Positions 50,392-62,977 of a stretch of DNA of 64,000 nt are shown piece by piece (within the stretch, counting starts at the first letter, position 1; each line of letters opens with the position of its first letter). Origin of the DNA: Lichenostomus cassidix (taxonomy: Eukaryota; Chordata; Aves; Passeriformes; Meliphagidae); assembly GCA_008360975.2 (NCBI GenBank), contig CM039182.1, positions 93,331,405 through 93,395,404 of the forward strand, written 5' to 3'. The position numbers and the translations under genes were made by a program. The notes below the pieces were generated by a model, which did no database searches, was not told the origin of the DNA, and saw nothing but the letters and a program-made list of their open reading frames with translations.

Positions 50392-53300
50392 ACAGGTAGA
50401 GAACTTGGCAGCCCAGCACACCTCCAGCACAGAAAGTCGATGCTGAAAGCAGACAAGTTCCATTACTCTCCGGGGGGCACAGTGAGTGGGGCAAGGGAAG
50501 GAGAAGTTTTGCTCGGGGGAAGGGAAGAAAGGGACTAAGGAGTACATGCACCCACATGTGAAGCTCTGACAAACAGTCGTGTGATTTATCAGCATACTCC
50601 CACTTGTAACTCTAACCTAACAGTGTGTCATCTTTACTTTTCATGTTATTTATTTACAAGTGCATTTTCAGTATCAACCCTTTCATTCATTAATCCTAAT
50701 GTGGCCTTTTTCAATGTCTACTTACCATTTTAAATACTTACTATAATTTACAGGGCTTTCTTGAACACATCCAAGGTATATTATATGGGGCTAGCTTAAT
50801 GGAAAGTCTTGTACACCAAAGCAGGAAAAAAGCACATTTAATTTATGATGGCTTTGAATTTTGCTCATAATTTTCTTCTGGAGAACTATTCATATAAAGC
50901 CACACCAATGAGAATTTTCAGTGGTGATGTAGAAGGAAAAAAACAATAAATGCTGATCTTATTATTCATTTTTATTTTGAAAGCCTTCCTATATTGCATT
51001 CTGGGATTATGTAAACTACTTATAACTTGGCAAAGGTATTTTTGCGTCTCAGTTTGAAAGAAATGCAGTGTAATGGCACGTGAGCCATAGCAAGACCTTG
51101 TTTCAGGTGTGGTCCTAAGAGCGGTATCAAAAGCATTTTGGTATTAACAGTCATAAGGTTTCAGTTGTATTCATCCTTCATCACACCAATGTTCAACAGG
51201 AGCTGAAGAGTTTCAGCACAAACACTCATGCCTAAAATTTGCAGTAGTCCTACACAAAGAAAAGGCTCTTTCATCTCACTCTTTCTTTCTGCTGATTCAT
51301 TAGCAAAGAGGGGAGATCAGCAGTTTCTGCCCCACAGTATCAGTTCCAGTGCAACCCCATGAAAGAGTAAAACAGATGGGGCTGATGATGTAATGGACAA
51401 AATAAGAAACATTGCATGGGTTTTATTTTTTTTTTAATTAAGATTTTTTGAAAACCATCCCATTTTGGGCAGATGTCCCGTTTAAACCATAGAGAAGTGG
51501 GACCCCGAGAAACCTTTCCTACCCAAGCATCACAATGAAACAGATTGAAGAGGGGGAAAATCTTGGTCACTGAATGCAGGCATAAAGCTGAACAGCAGCA
51601 TGGGCAATGCTGTGGGAGCACCTCAGGGGTTCACCTGCTGGAGCAGTCATGGTACTCCTCCCCACAGCTCAGCTCCCAGCCTTGAGTGCACTGGCTCTAG
51701 GTTGCACTGGCAGAGAGCTGGCATGCCTCAGACTACAGAAAATGTGGATGGGGATGAAATGCACAGCCGTAATTCTCCGTCGCTTCGCAGAGGAAGTGTG
51801 CCGGGTGCAGGCAGAGGATGCAGCCAGGTTGCTGTCAGTGGATAAAGCAGCTCACTTGCCTGCATCTGTCTGTCATGTAGCAGGCAAGAGCTCCCCGCTC
51901 CCTCCTGCACTTTGTTTGATCCCCAGGATCTTCTGCTCCCTCACCCTCTCCATCTACCCTTTCTCCATCCCCCCGGCAGGATATTCATGAGGTGAGAGGA
52001 CAGACTGTAGAGAGAGCAGAAGAAGGCAGGTATGCTCTGCTGTGAGCATTTCTTGGGCTTCTGCCACTGTGCTTCTGATCCTGAAGCCTGACAGGCAGAG
52101 AAATCTGGCCAGCACGATCCCATAGTCTAATATTTTCCATGAAGAGGTGGAGCAATGGCTGGTGAAACGTTTTCATAAGTCACAAAAAAAAAAGCAAATC
52201 CTCTTCCATCCCTCCATCACTGGCTGCACAAAGACCCTCTGTTTCTTGTGTGTGCAGACCATAACACTTTGCTTTTGAGAAAGACAATTTCTGGTCACTG
52301 TTTGCAAGGGACACAGGAAATTGCTTTTGGAAAGGCATACTGGAGGGCCCAGCCAGGACACAGCTCCTTCAGGAAAATGTGGTCCTGCAGACCTTCCTCA
52401 GCACCCTTGTAAACCTGCTGCACTAGCATAGGGACCCTAGAAAACCTACACTCCATGGATCACTTTTATGGCAGTACCTTGAATTCAAATAACAAAATTT
52501 TGGAAATATTAATATCATTAGTAGAGAAGAAATAGTAAAATAAATACACTCTTCTAATTTTGTCAGAAGGCTGTTCTCCTCACTGGGAAAAGATCTGGCT
52601 TGAACAGAATGTGTGATATCAGGGCTAAACAAGTTAATTTGATCTTAAACTTTCCCATGAGTCTTAGCATTTTTCCCTTTCACTGAATATTATGACAAAG
52701 GGCCACTGCGGTTTGTAAGGGATTTTTAAGACTGAATATGAAAGATCCTGCAAAGCAAAAAAAGATTAGTATTTGTTGTTAATTTAAATAATAGCATGAA
52801 TGCACAGAATGTCTTGCCTCAATCTTCTTTTTTTAATGACCACTAGTTTGCAGTCATAGTTTTGTGCCTGCAATTAATTGTGCCTGCTGTAGAAACTGTG
52901 GGTTACACTTAATTGTGACTTTGGCTGATAGCAGTTTGACATCTGGCTCCTTGGTTATTCTTGCAGATATGAAGGCTCTTTTAAATACTTGTTCATTTGT
53001 CATTAAGTTAGTCCAAACAATTTCAGGAACTCAGAATGGATGCATTAAAGAATTTGGAAGATAAATACTGCTCCAATATTGACACTTCACCAAGAGTAGT
53101 CTCTCTCTTCACCAAGAGCTTGTGCTCTGGCCACAAGCCATGAACACATATAGCATACACTGTGTTGCTTCAGAAGCAGACCAGGAATTGCTGGGACTTC
53201 CACTGCAATCAAGGATGTGTTTTTCACATGTAGAGGCAAAGCCAGTTTGCATCTAATTATGGGGAGCACACAGCACAGCATGGAATAAGAGTTTGTATCT

Positions 53301-53771
53301 TGCCTTCCAGGAAGACTTCTTTTGCTCGCACCCAAGCCCAGGCTGCCTCAGCATCAATGCTTCTGCAGGGTCTATTAGCTAAATGAAGATCAGCTTTGGG
53401 AATCTCTAACCCTCCTGCTTTCACAACACTTATTGTAATCTAGACACAGAATTCCCATCTGTTCTTTCCTTCTTTCTGCAAGGGAGAAACAAAGTGGATC
53501 AACCATGTAAAGTCTGTAGCACCTGTCCCTGGAGTGTCTGGTCCACCACAGCACACTGAGCAACTGGGAGAGGGGTAGAGTCCAGCTTCTCGCCTGAACC
53601 TTGCTCACCCAGTTGTTCATGGAAAGAAGTGACTTTCTGGCCATAGCTGCTTTGCAGTATGAGTATGGGAAAGTCACCGTGGCCTCCCTGCAGAGCTGGG
53701 GAAATGTAAGGTTGAACCTAGGAATGCTTTGAGATCCTCTGATGGGAAATAATGTTCTTTTGTGTGAAGTT
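50392..53771. other. Non-genic DNA with GC-richer patch at 51.6-52.0 kb
   Basis: A moderately GC-rich patch at about 51,600-52,000 contains a few CpGs and an ATG frame of 127 codons without recognisable homology. Antisense frames overlap it. It could be a weak promoter or exon, but the evidence is thin. The rest is AT-rich unique DNA. Confidence 0.5.
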
Positions 53772-53777
53772 TTAGCA
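53772..53777. repeat. Target-site duplication, left copy (ttagca)
   Basis: The 6-bp ttagca directly precedes the TG of the LTR and is repeated exactly at 54,043-54,048. Confidence 0.8.
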
Positions 53778-54042
53778 TGTGGCTAGCACAAACCTTTCCC
53801 GTGAAAATTCTTTCTTTTTCTTGTGTTTTTATAAACAAAGATAAAGTTTGGATGTTATTAAAATAGTTTCTCAAGATGTGGACAGTTCAGGCCTGGCCAA
53901 TGGGCCTAGGGGGAGGTTTCGAACTGACCAATCTGGGTGACCTTTGAGGGTTTATATAAGTTGGAATTAATTAATAAAATATCTCTTTATGCCACACTGA
54001 GAACCTGGACTTCTTGTCTCTGCTAGCGGTTCAACAGCAACA
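53778..54042 (+). mobile_element. Solo LTR of an endogenous retrovirus (265 bp)
   Basis: The element starts TGTGGC and ends GCAACA, giving imperfect terminal inverted repeats with canonical TG/CA ends. It is flanked by perfect 6-bp duplications (ttagca). In plus orientation it holds two CCAAT boxes (53,897-53,901 and 53,928-53,932), a TATA-like tttatataag at 53,951-53,960 and an AATAAA signal at 53,973-53,978. With the signal only about 20 bp after the TATA box, R would be very short and the poly(A) signal would fall in U3, a layout known from alpha- and betaretroviruses. A 6-bp duplication is also typical of class II (ERVK-like) elements. No internal gag, pol or env sequence adjoins it, so it is a solo LTR left by recombination between two LTRs. 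Family assignment is inferred. Confidence 0.85.
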
Positions 54043-54048
54043 TTAGCA
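54043..54048. repeat. Target-site duplication, right copy (ttagca)
   Basis: This is the exact match to 53,772-53,777, directly after the terminal CA of the LTR. Confidence 0.8.
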
Positions 54049-57000
54049 AGATATTTTTTCTCCAAAAACAACCAGTCTTCTGTACCCTCTCTTTAACTTT
54101 ACTCCTTACTGAGGTGTACCTTAGAAAAAATGAAGTTGTGATTTCACATACAGAACTGAAACAAAATGCAAAAGATGGCCAAGATTAGATGACTACCTTT
54201 GCCTCCTTGTGTGTCTGTGTTAAAGAGGTCCTGCTAGCGTCTTTGTCATTTTAAAGCCTATTCTGGAGCACTTGTGATGGCTTAAAAAGAATTCATCACA
54301 ATACAGCACTACTAATGCATTACAGGTTAATTTAAGTCCAACCAGAGCTGAATGAAAAGGAAAACAAAAAAGAAAAAGGCCTAAAACCGAGAAACAGGTT
54401 CTTGGTAACCTATTCAAGGATGAGAAGTCTTGGAAAAGTAAAAAAGAAATATGGAGAGGATATCAAGGTAAGAGCACAAGCAGCTTCAAGGAAGAAAGCA
54501 AGTGGTGCAAAAATGTTCCCTGGGATTTTCAGGAGGCAGTCAGGAAAGATGCAGTGGTAGAGAGACACAAAATGCAGTATGTAGAGACAGGAAAGAGAGT
54601 GCTGTTTAACATAGGGAAAACTGAAAGAAGAGCAGGTGAAATCCTCTACTCACTATTGATGAAGGAGAATAAATCCCCAGTGTGCAGAAGTGAAGACTGT
54701 TGCACACCCTGGAGAACACAGCCCAGGGAGGGTAAATGCTGGGGTGCAGGGCATGGGCATTTCACTCAAAGGATGATCAAACCAGAGCCCTGAACCAGGA
54801 GAAGGGTTTGGGGACACATGGGGTGCCGCTGGAGGAGCCTCTGCTGTGCCAAGGGCACTGGTGCTGATTACATGTGATCAACACAATTCTCTGATAATTG
54901 AAACAGAATCTGGCAATGCTGCACTGGAAATACAATAGAAGAAACATTAGTCTCCTGCTGCAGCACTGGTGAGACTGAAGGGAGCTGACTAACAAAACCT
55001 ATGGAGAAAGAAATTCTATTTTTTTGAGGTAAAGTGTGCATGAGGGATTAATATATCTGAGTATTTGTTTCCCTTAACTTTGGTATAATATTCTCTATGT
55101 TGATTCAGTGAACAACAACAAAAAAATAAAGTTAAAATAAGGTTGAGTACAGCCATTCAGCTGTCAATCTAAAATCTTATTAGACATGTTTGTCCTCAAA
55201 TTCAAGTGTAACATTTTTTTGATTGATAGAAAATGACAGGTAGTAAAGTTATGCAATTATGCATGGAGGTGACATTTTTTCTCCAATAACACTTTAGGAA
55301 TGTAAGAATTTTGTCATCCTCACTACCTGCCTTGTTGAGAATATGTGATTTACACTCTTATCTTGGGGGAAGGGAAGAAGAATCGTTGCTACCTCGGTGA
55401 ATGATCTGTGCATATTTTAAATTGGAATATACATCCTTTTTATAGTACTATAGTACCATATCCAGACATCTTTTCTGAGGAGAGTTTCTTTGGGACTGGA
55501 TGCATTTTTGAGCAGCAGTGGCAGGAAGCACTCACAAGCAGGAGGCTGACACTGACATACTGCAGCAAGAAGAAGACCTGCTGCAATACCCATGAACAGG
55601 GTGCTGCTCAGAGTCCAAACACAGACTAAACTTTTGGCTGATCCTTTCCCATCTCAGGGTGTAACCGCTGACTGAAACTGTCTGCACGTACATTGTTTTC
55701 TTCCATCTTCTGCTGCCTGGCACCTGACACCTGCAAATTGGATGCATCACAAGGACCGCCGTGCATACGTTACAAAGTCCACAATATTCAGCACTTGTAA
55801 ATGAACTGTAATTAAAATTAACAAAGCAGGTCTAAGAGTCTAATGCAAAATGTCAATTCTCTCCCTGAGTGAAACTGTGATATACATAGAATAGAAAAGA
55901 ATGGGTAAGGCAGAGAAGACCTTTTAAAGAATAGTAAGACACAGAAGGGATAGCAACAAAAAAAAGGACTTTTATACCATTCCTGGCACCTAATTTAGAA
56001 AGCAGCCGCCTGCACTCTCAGTCAGCAGCAATGCCAACTACTGCTGTGTATCCAAAGTAAGGTATCTCCTCGTGCCCCAGCTCAGCTGCCCACAGTGACA
56101 CAGGACCAGGCAGTGGGTGGGATAAGCTTGCCCAGAGCATAGGGAGCATCTGAGCTGGACTGGGCTGTGCATTTCTGGAGATGCACCAAGGAAGAGACAC
56201 CCTGTAACCCTTCTCTCCCACATGGAGCAGTCATTAAGGCACATTAATATAAAGGCAGCATGTCAACATACAGCTAGTAATATATAAGAATTAGGCCAAT
56301 AGGAAACCAAAGGAAATATTTGAGACAATCTGTACTAGGAAATATCTCCATATTTGATTGTAGTGCATCCCTTTGACTCAGAAAAGACCTGGCTGCACAA
56401 CTACCAGTATAGGTGATAAAAATAGATATTAACTCCAAGCACATGGTTCTCACTAGAAATCTAAGATTACACTTCTCTTCACAGTTAGGTTTTCTGAGAT
56501 TAATTTCAGTTTAAACAAACAGGACAACCATCAGCCTTTTAACGTAAGTAGGTTGTTAGATTATTTAGATTACAGAAATTCTTCAGCACCTCAGAACCAG
56601 TTAGAGTAGGACACGTGATGGAAGGAATTATTTGATCACAAATCAATGGGAATGTTCTTATTTCTCCCATAGAAACTGGATAGTTGCCCTAAAAATCAGA
56701 TTTCTTCAGTCCACGTATACTTTCAGGTATGAATTTATATGCTTGTTTAAGCTCCTGGAGCATCTTAGAAGAAAAAATAAGCATTTTCTAAGACACTAAT
56801 TTGAGAAATGTCACTGATTTATGGTGTCTTCATTAAGCATAGGTCCAGCTTCCTGCATTTGTCCTTTCATACCTTGCTGTCTTTTGATTCTGTCTTTATC
56901 ATCATAGCCAAGCACTGACAGCAGATGTACACAACAGCAGCAGACTGCCTTTTATTTTTATAAAGAAATAAACAACAAGCATGATCAGCTAATGTAGCTC

Positions 57001-57459
57001 CTCACCCATTCAGTCACCCCTGGGAGTTCCCTTACTGACTGATCTACTCATTAGCTGGAGTTAAGGTAACACTGCCAGACAAGTGCTTTGGGGAATGGAA
57101 ACCACATGGGGCCAGTTCCTTGGGAATGGTGCTCTCCCACCTCTGTTCTGAGACAGGAGGCATGAAAGGTGCAGAGACTCGCTAGATCATACCGCAAGAT
57201 CCTTCCCTCCAGATGGAGAAGTCTTTTATTCTGTCCTACGTGACAACTCCAGAAGTGAGAACATTCTCCTTGTCTTCTGAAGCACATTCTGAAATCAAAA
57301 AGGGGGAAATATGCAATCAAAATCCCTCAGAGCTAAGGAATGTTTCTTGATATCCTGTCTAAATTCTCTTTTGATCTTCATCCCATCAAAACCTCTGGGG
57401 CCATCCTAAATCACCCTGTTCCCTGCTTGGTGTTTATGTCTTTCTGTTACTTATACACC
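54049..57459. other. Non-genic DNA, nothing recognised
   Basis: This is mixed AT-rich unique DNA. Frames up to about 90 codons overlap on both strands and show no domain. No RNA gene or repeat is recognised. Confidence 0.6.
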
Positions 57460-58760
57460 ATTAAAATGCACTCCTAATCAAAATATAATTCACTTAATCT
57501 TCTTTATAAATGAATCCCCTGAGACTCTTAATCATTTGGATTACTCTTCTCTGGACTGGCTCCAATTTCTTGACAGCATTCTGAGATTGACATGTCCCAA
57601 ACTGTACACAGCTCTTTTGATGCAGCCTCAATAGTGCTGTAGAAAAGGAAACCGTTGCTGGAACTTGTCAGAGGGACTCTTGGGGAAACCAAATGCCACT
57701 GGCTTCATCTTTCGTTTCCATAAGAAAGCATAATGATTTAACATCTTCAGGGTGAAGCATTTTCATTTTTACTGTTGAAATAGCTTCCCATTTTGATTTT
57801 TGAATAATAATTTTTATTATTTGGACACATTTTGCATCCTGGCTGGAATGCAGTAGCCACTGATCTGAACAGTTCTATTCAGTTTTGCTGTTTTATTCTG
57901 ACTCTCCTATGTACCCAGGCTATCATTTACAAGAATTATCACTACTTTATTATTTAGTGTTATCACTTACCATCTTTGCTTTAGTGCACACCATGTAGAA
58001 ACCCAGTCTGCTACTCTCCTCCTTATCATTCTCCACCCTTTCCCACATCATCATCAAAAATGTTAAATAAAACTAGACCTAGCTCATATCCCTGTACAGC
58101 ACCACTGTAGGCAGTCCTGAGTAACTGAACACCTCAACTTATTATTTTCCTTCGTTTATGGACCTTCAGTTTACTCTTGGTTTACATGGCAATGCTGACA
58201 TTGACATCAATGTTAATTCATAATTTAAGTAGGATTTCAGGAGGGTCCAGATACACCACGTTCCTTTACTTTTTTTGTGCACTTTTGTAACTTGATCTGA
58301 AAAATCAATAAAGTTTGTCTGTCATGAGTTACTCTGTAGAAAACCGTGCTGTTAATTGGGCTTATGGTTTGATTTCTCTCTTAACATACATGCCATTACC
58401 TTATTGGGAATAGAAATTAGACCACTGAATGCTTTGTGCCTGGATTTTTATTTTTTTTAATTTTCTTTTTTTTTTTTTACTTTTCACCTTTCAGAAATTC
58501 AGTATTTCCTTTTTTTTCTCCCAGCCCTCTGGTACCTTCCCATCACACTCTGTAACTTTCTGTAAGTAATTGCTAGTGTTTCTGTAAGTTCATTAGCTAA
58601 TTCCCTTAACACTCTGAAATGCATGCACACCTGCTGATCTGTATATATATTCAGATGTTTTAAGTATTCTCTTACCTGCTTTTCATCAATAGCTTTGACA
58701 AAGTCGTTATTGCTACTTAATTATCCATTTCTCCTGCCCTTATTTTTCTTGTTTAACAGA
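57460..58760 (-). mobile_element. Ancient CR1-clade LINE fragment with RT pseudogene
   Basis: On the minus strand this is the pre-RT and RT part of an old CR1-type ORF2 followed by the element's 3' region. It is degraded by stops and frameshifts. Readable blocks in element order are as follows. REYLKHLNIY at about 58,645-58,673 aligns with the family's 'YLxxLNxxKSxGPDxxHPRVL' block. LRELANELTETLAITYRKL at about 58,550-58,609 aligns with 'LKELADELAEPLSIIF'. ISIPNKVM at about 58,400-58,425 is followed by QHGFL at 58,339-58,354. VVYLD at about 58,240-58,260 is the start of the catalytic 'D..KAFD' block. GAVQGYELGLVLFNIF at 58,056-58,104 is the 'GVPQGSVLGPLLFNIF' block. The end near 57,530-57,650 matches the CR1 antisense phrase 'ctcttctctggactggctcc'. 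It is non-functional. The family resembles turtle and crocodile CR1 more than recent bird subfamilies. Confidence 0.85.
58441..58520. repeat. T-rich tract inside the CR1 fossil
   Basis: Several long T runs lie between RT blocks of the antisense CR1 remnant. This is a later low-complexity expansion that breaks the reading frame. Confidence 0.7.
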
Positions 58761-59145
58761 TTTTTATAAAGCATTGCAGTAGTTTACCCATTTTAGAACC
58801 ATCATTGATTTAATCTTCTTCCTCATTTGTTAATGACTCTACTTTCTGTCCCATATTTTTTGTTCTTTTCACATATTTTGTATGCTTTTCTTCTTCTCTT
58901 GAACCCCTTTGGCTATTGCTGACCCATTCTTCTTCCTGCTGTCCTAACAAGCTTAAATCAGAGAGGTTTTCTTTCTGGTACGTTTTTTTATGCAAGAGTA
59001 GGGAAAGGTGCTATTTGTTTATTTGCTTACTTGCTTCTTTCTCTGTTGGCAATAAAGAACTATGAGTTTGTGGTTGGGGGTTTTTGTGTTTCGTTTTTTA
59101 CTTTATTTGTCCCACCATTTGTTACTATACTCACAAGTTGTTTCT
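58761..59145. other. Non-genic DNA between CR1 remnants
   Basis: This is AT-rich sequence. It may hold further unrecognisable CR1 remains, but nothing specific can be supported. Confidence 0.5.
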
Positions 59146-59214
59146 GTTATAGGTTGGACTCAATCTCAAAGGTCTTTTCCAACCTAGTTAATTCTGTAAT
59201 TCTGGGATTCTGTG
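59146..59214 (+). mobile_element. CR1 LINE 3'-terminal fragment
   Basis: The phrases aggttggactcaatctcaaa, ggtcttttccaaccta and attctgtaattctgggattc are the 3' terminus of a bird CR1 element, including its attctg-type terminal repeats. Only about 70 bases are present, so it is a very short 5'-truncated copy. It lies in the opposite orientation to the older CR1 fossil at 57.5-58.8 kb. Confidence 0.85.
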
Positions 59215-60599
59215 TCTCTCACTTAGACAGCTCTTAGAGCGGTGCCCCTGGTGCCAGTGGATTTGCCATCTGATGAAAATCTCATTCCTTCCTCCCCACC
59301 TTGCCCCATTTGCTTATTCACTCACCTGTCACATATTTTCAGCCTCCTAACTCAGGGTCCGACCTGCCTAATCTTTCAGTACAAAACAGTAGGTGTCCAC
59401 TCCGTTTGGAGCCTTTAATCATTAATAGACAAGAAAGAGTGTGATCCTGATCCTGCCTTCTTCCATTTTCTTATCCTTTTCAGTGGTAACATCAATAAGA
59501 TCTGGACACTTTATCTTGTCCAAGCTATGAACAGTTAGTGTAACTCATAACTGCAGCAAGCTTTTGGAGTTAATATTTTTCCCATTGACTGACACACCTC
59601 TCCCCATGGCATATGTGAAGCAATCATTCTGGACTCCCTGAGACAGGAAGTTTTCAATGAAACATCCATTTAGTTGAGGAACTGGGAAACTAGGGATTAG
59701 AAAAGAAGGGATTTTTCATGGGAGATGGTGGTTGGACCAGGTTGGGTACTCTTTCTAAGAAGTTCACCTCTAACAATGACTTGGGCAACACAGGGAGAGA
59801 GCAAAACCAGCCAGGTGCACAAACAGGAGATTTTACATGGACACGTTCATGCACATTGTGCATCACAAGGAGTTTTTGATGAAAGTTTTGCTTCAAGAAT
59901 TCCAAAGAGACATGTTCCAAACAGGCAAAATTAATTAATTTTTGAGGAACAAAGCAGAAAATTATGTACCAAAAGTAAGAGAACCAGAGGACAAAAAGGA
60001 CAGAGAATGACATGCAGTAAATAGTAAGAAGATTTTCATAAACTAGAATTTCATTCAGGAAGAAGAGAGAGAGCTGAGGATCACACAAAGAAGCAGGTCT
60101 GACTGGGAAGGATAATCAGGAAGCCTCTCTCCAGAGGTGATCTTCAAACAGGTAAACCACACAATAGGGAGTGTAAGGTAGGTTTGGAGCTGGAAATGAA
60201 AGTGAAGAATCTACTGCCTATCTTCAGCACCAAGAACATTGTCAGATCAAGGATGTTTTCATTAGAAAAGACACTCAAAGTGAGTTATCTGCCAGATACC
60301 TTCAGCAGAAAAACACAAGTGCTCAGAGATTAATGAAGGTACTTAAGGACGTTACCTGAACAGCAGAGCACACAGACTGCAAAGAAAGAAAGATATTACA
60401 AGGAAAGTCTCCAGACTTAACTGTGCAACCACCTCAAACTATATTATTGGAATGGAGCCTGAACTCAAAGAACAAGGAAAGGGTCTGAACAGTAAAGAAA
60501 GCTATTTCCTCAGGCAGGAAATACAGACACGAAGTAAGAATCTCCCCAAAAGGAAAGTTTTCTGGAAAATTAAACTGAGTTAAACCTTGCAAAGGTGAT
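59215..60599. other. Non-genic DNA, possibly old CR1 5' remains
   Basis: Purine-rich plus-strand sequence from about 60,100 resembles in texture the region between endonuclease and RT of amniote CR1 elements, but no block can be aligned with confidence before about 60,600. Confidence 0.4.
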
Positions 60600-60800
60600 T
60601 AAAACAAGTAGCAGCCATTTCCTCAGCTGTCTAAATAAAAAGAGAACACCGAATGGAGAAATGGAGCTGCTATAGAGTGAGGATATAGCAGAGATTACAG
60701 ATAACCTATAAATGGCCCAAAACTAAATTAATACCTTTGCCTCAGTTTTCAGTGAAAATGGCATTAGTACAAAGGGTAATGAGTGGAAAAGCAGGGATTA
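60600..60800 (+). mobile_element. Ancient CR1-clade fragment, pre-RT part of ORF2
   Basis: The plus-strand phrase 'gaatggagaaatgg', then 'agattacagataacctataa' and 'atggcccaaaactaaat' leads into a peptide block ASVFSENG at 60,739-60,762. This corresponds to the 'LNEYFASVFSE' segment that precedes the RT domain in CR1/L3-type LINEs. The conserved codons LN.Y are still visible just upstream, with a stop and a 1-base shift. Orientation is opposite to the RT fossil at 57.5-58.8 kb, so it is not a simple continuation of it. The ends are approximate. Confidence 0.6.
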
Positions 60801-62952
60801 AGACCCACCACATTCATTGTACAAGCAGAATTCAGATAGCATAGCATTCACAGGTGAGAAAGGCAAATAGCCTGGATTTTGAAGGCACTATTCCACCTGG
60901 AACAAACACTCTGATAACAAACATTCCTAATTTAGATATCAGGTCATGATTAATACCAAGTCTGCACCCTGCTTCAATTCTCAGTCTCAGTTTCCTTTCC
61001 TGCATCCCTTTGTACCATTTGTTCATCTTCTCTTTGAGATTCCCCCAACTTTTTAACATGGGCAGCACATACCTTTTCCCTACTTCTGTTCCATAAACTT
61101 ATTCCCCTTAGGATTTTGGGGAACAGTTTTCCAACAGCATTCAACATGGGGTCATGTGAAACACTTCAAGTAAATAACTTAAGTCTTGCAAAATTATAAG
61201 CACCTGAAAAACAGAGACTTAGGATGCTAGTAATGTACTAATGTAAGAAATTATATCAGTTATGATGGAACAGAATTTCTGTGAAAGGAAGTCTGTTTTA
61301 CTACCTTATATTTTCTCTCAGCAAACCACTCCAAGTCACAAAAAAGCATAAAGGGAAACACGTCCAACACCTTCCAGAACCTTACCTCCAGCTAAAAGCC
61401 TCCTTATAAGTCCAACCCTACCAATAATGTGAAGTATGAGGTTCTGACAGAGTTAATAATAAGGAAGCTGTGAAATTTATACTGAGCTGACTGATTTGAG
61501 AAACACTGTACCCCTTCCTTCTCCCCAAGAGAATTTAATTTTTCTTGATTATTATTGACTATTCTCTGTTAGTTACAAGCCAAAAGCAAAGTTTATTTTA
61601 CATCACCTTTATCCCTTCTTCCTTAGTGCTACTTAATGAGTTGAAGGAGCTGGAAACTTGTTCTCAGTGAAGCAAATATCCTATGAGTTATAAATGACAT
61701 TTCATCCTCATATGCAGATTTTTCTGTGCCTAAGTGAATTATTTACAAGGTACAGCTTGTGGGCTCCAACAATCAGCTGCCAGAGATTTACACCTACACT
61801 GAGTCCCTGCTCTCCTGCTGGGAAAATGTGAAGTTTTCCACCGCCCTTTAAGATCTGAAGACTTAACAGAGAATAGCTCTCCCCAAAGCTGGCAGTGCTT
61901 TTCTTGGGATGGTGGCTGACTAGGCTTTGCTGAGGGAGAGAGAATAATGGTGAGCTGAGACACCAAGAGTGACTGCTTCAGTAGCTTAAAATAGTCTCCT
62001 TTTTTCCCCCTCTGCATGCAGCTGCAAATCAAAAGTATCATGGATCATTTAAATATTGTACTTCCAGTCCTGTATGCATAATGACAAAGGTAGTCATAGC
62101 ATTGTTTTTTTCTCTTTAATGAGGAGAAAGCTCATAGAAATTGGATGCTACTGTGATCAACAAAGTAATAGGGAGGTGGATAAGAACAATAAGAGAATTA
62201 TTAAGTTCCTTACCAAAGCCTACCTTCATATTTAAGGGACTAGGACAAAAGCTTTAAAAACATATCACATTTAAGATAAATCATTTAAAGTAAATTGGGA
62301 AGGATTTTGAAAGCTCTGTTGCTCTTCCTGAGTCTTTTCATGTAAGACAGTATTGTGGAGAGCGAAGCATTGTGAAATGGGGTTGTAGTTACAAGAGCAA
62401 TGACAGTGTGGTGCTGCATTGCCAGCAGCCAAGTTGCTCCAGAGACTGTGGGTGTGGAGTGCATGTGGCTCCTTCCTGACGCCACAGGTGGGCTTTCTTT
62501 CTCCTTTATAATATTCAGAGCCTCTCACTAGCTTTCAATACTTCTATAATGTTTAGAAAGCTAATGATGTTTACACTCAGGTGGAAAAAAAGAGAGCTCT
62601 GTTGCAACTTAATCTCTCAAGAAAAGCAGTATAAAAGCCATCTTCGTGGTATGTGTAGTAGCAAAACAATGTAAAAGAGTCATTTGGGGGGAACAATCCC
62701 TCAGTGGCAGGAAAATGGTTCAGAAGACATAATAATTTTTTTTCCTATTTAGGTATCTCTGATCCAGGAATAGTTGATGTGATTCTCTCTTTCCGTCCAT
62801 TTGAATCTCCACTGACAAGAGATAATCTGCTGCTTTTTTCATTTCCCTCATCCAGTTTATTTCTCATAACATTAGATGGGGTGTAAAATTGTTTGAGTAT
62901 GCTTGTACCTAACCAGCCTCCTGGGGAAAAAAACTGTCAGGCTCCTGCCACT
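60801..62952. other. Non-genic DNA, nothing recognised
   Basis: This is AT-rich unique sequence with no recognisable repeat, exon or RNA gene. Confidence 0.55.
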
Positions 62953-62977
62953 GATAGACAGACAGACAGACAGACAA
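62953..62977. repeat. (GACA)n tetranucleotide microsatellite
   Basis: About six GACA units (gatagacagacagacagaca and onward) are uninterrupted after the first. Confidence 0.85.

Noticed and set aside
49811..50538. Overlapping 164-, 161- and 147-codon frames on both strands
   Set aside because: Long frames in several phases of both strands over one GC-rich patch indicate composition, not selection. No homology was recognised.
51607..51990. 127-codon ATG frame in a GC-richer patch
   Set aside because: Antisense frames overlap it, there is no domain, and it has only a few CpGs. It could be a weak exon, but nothing supports it.
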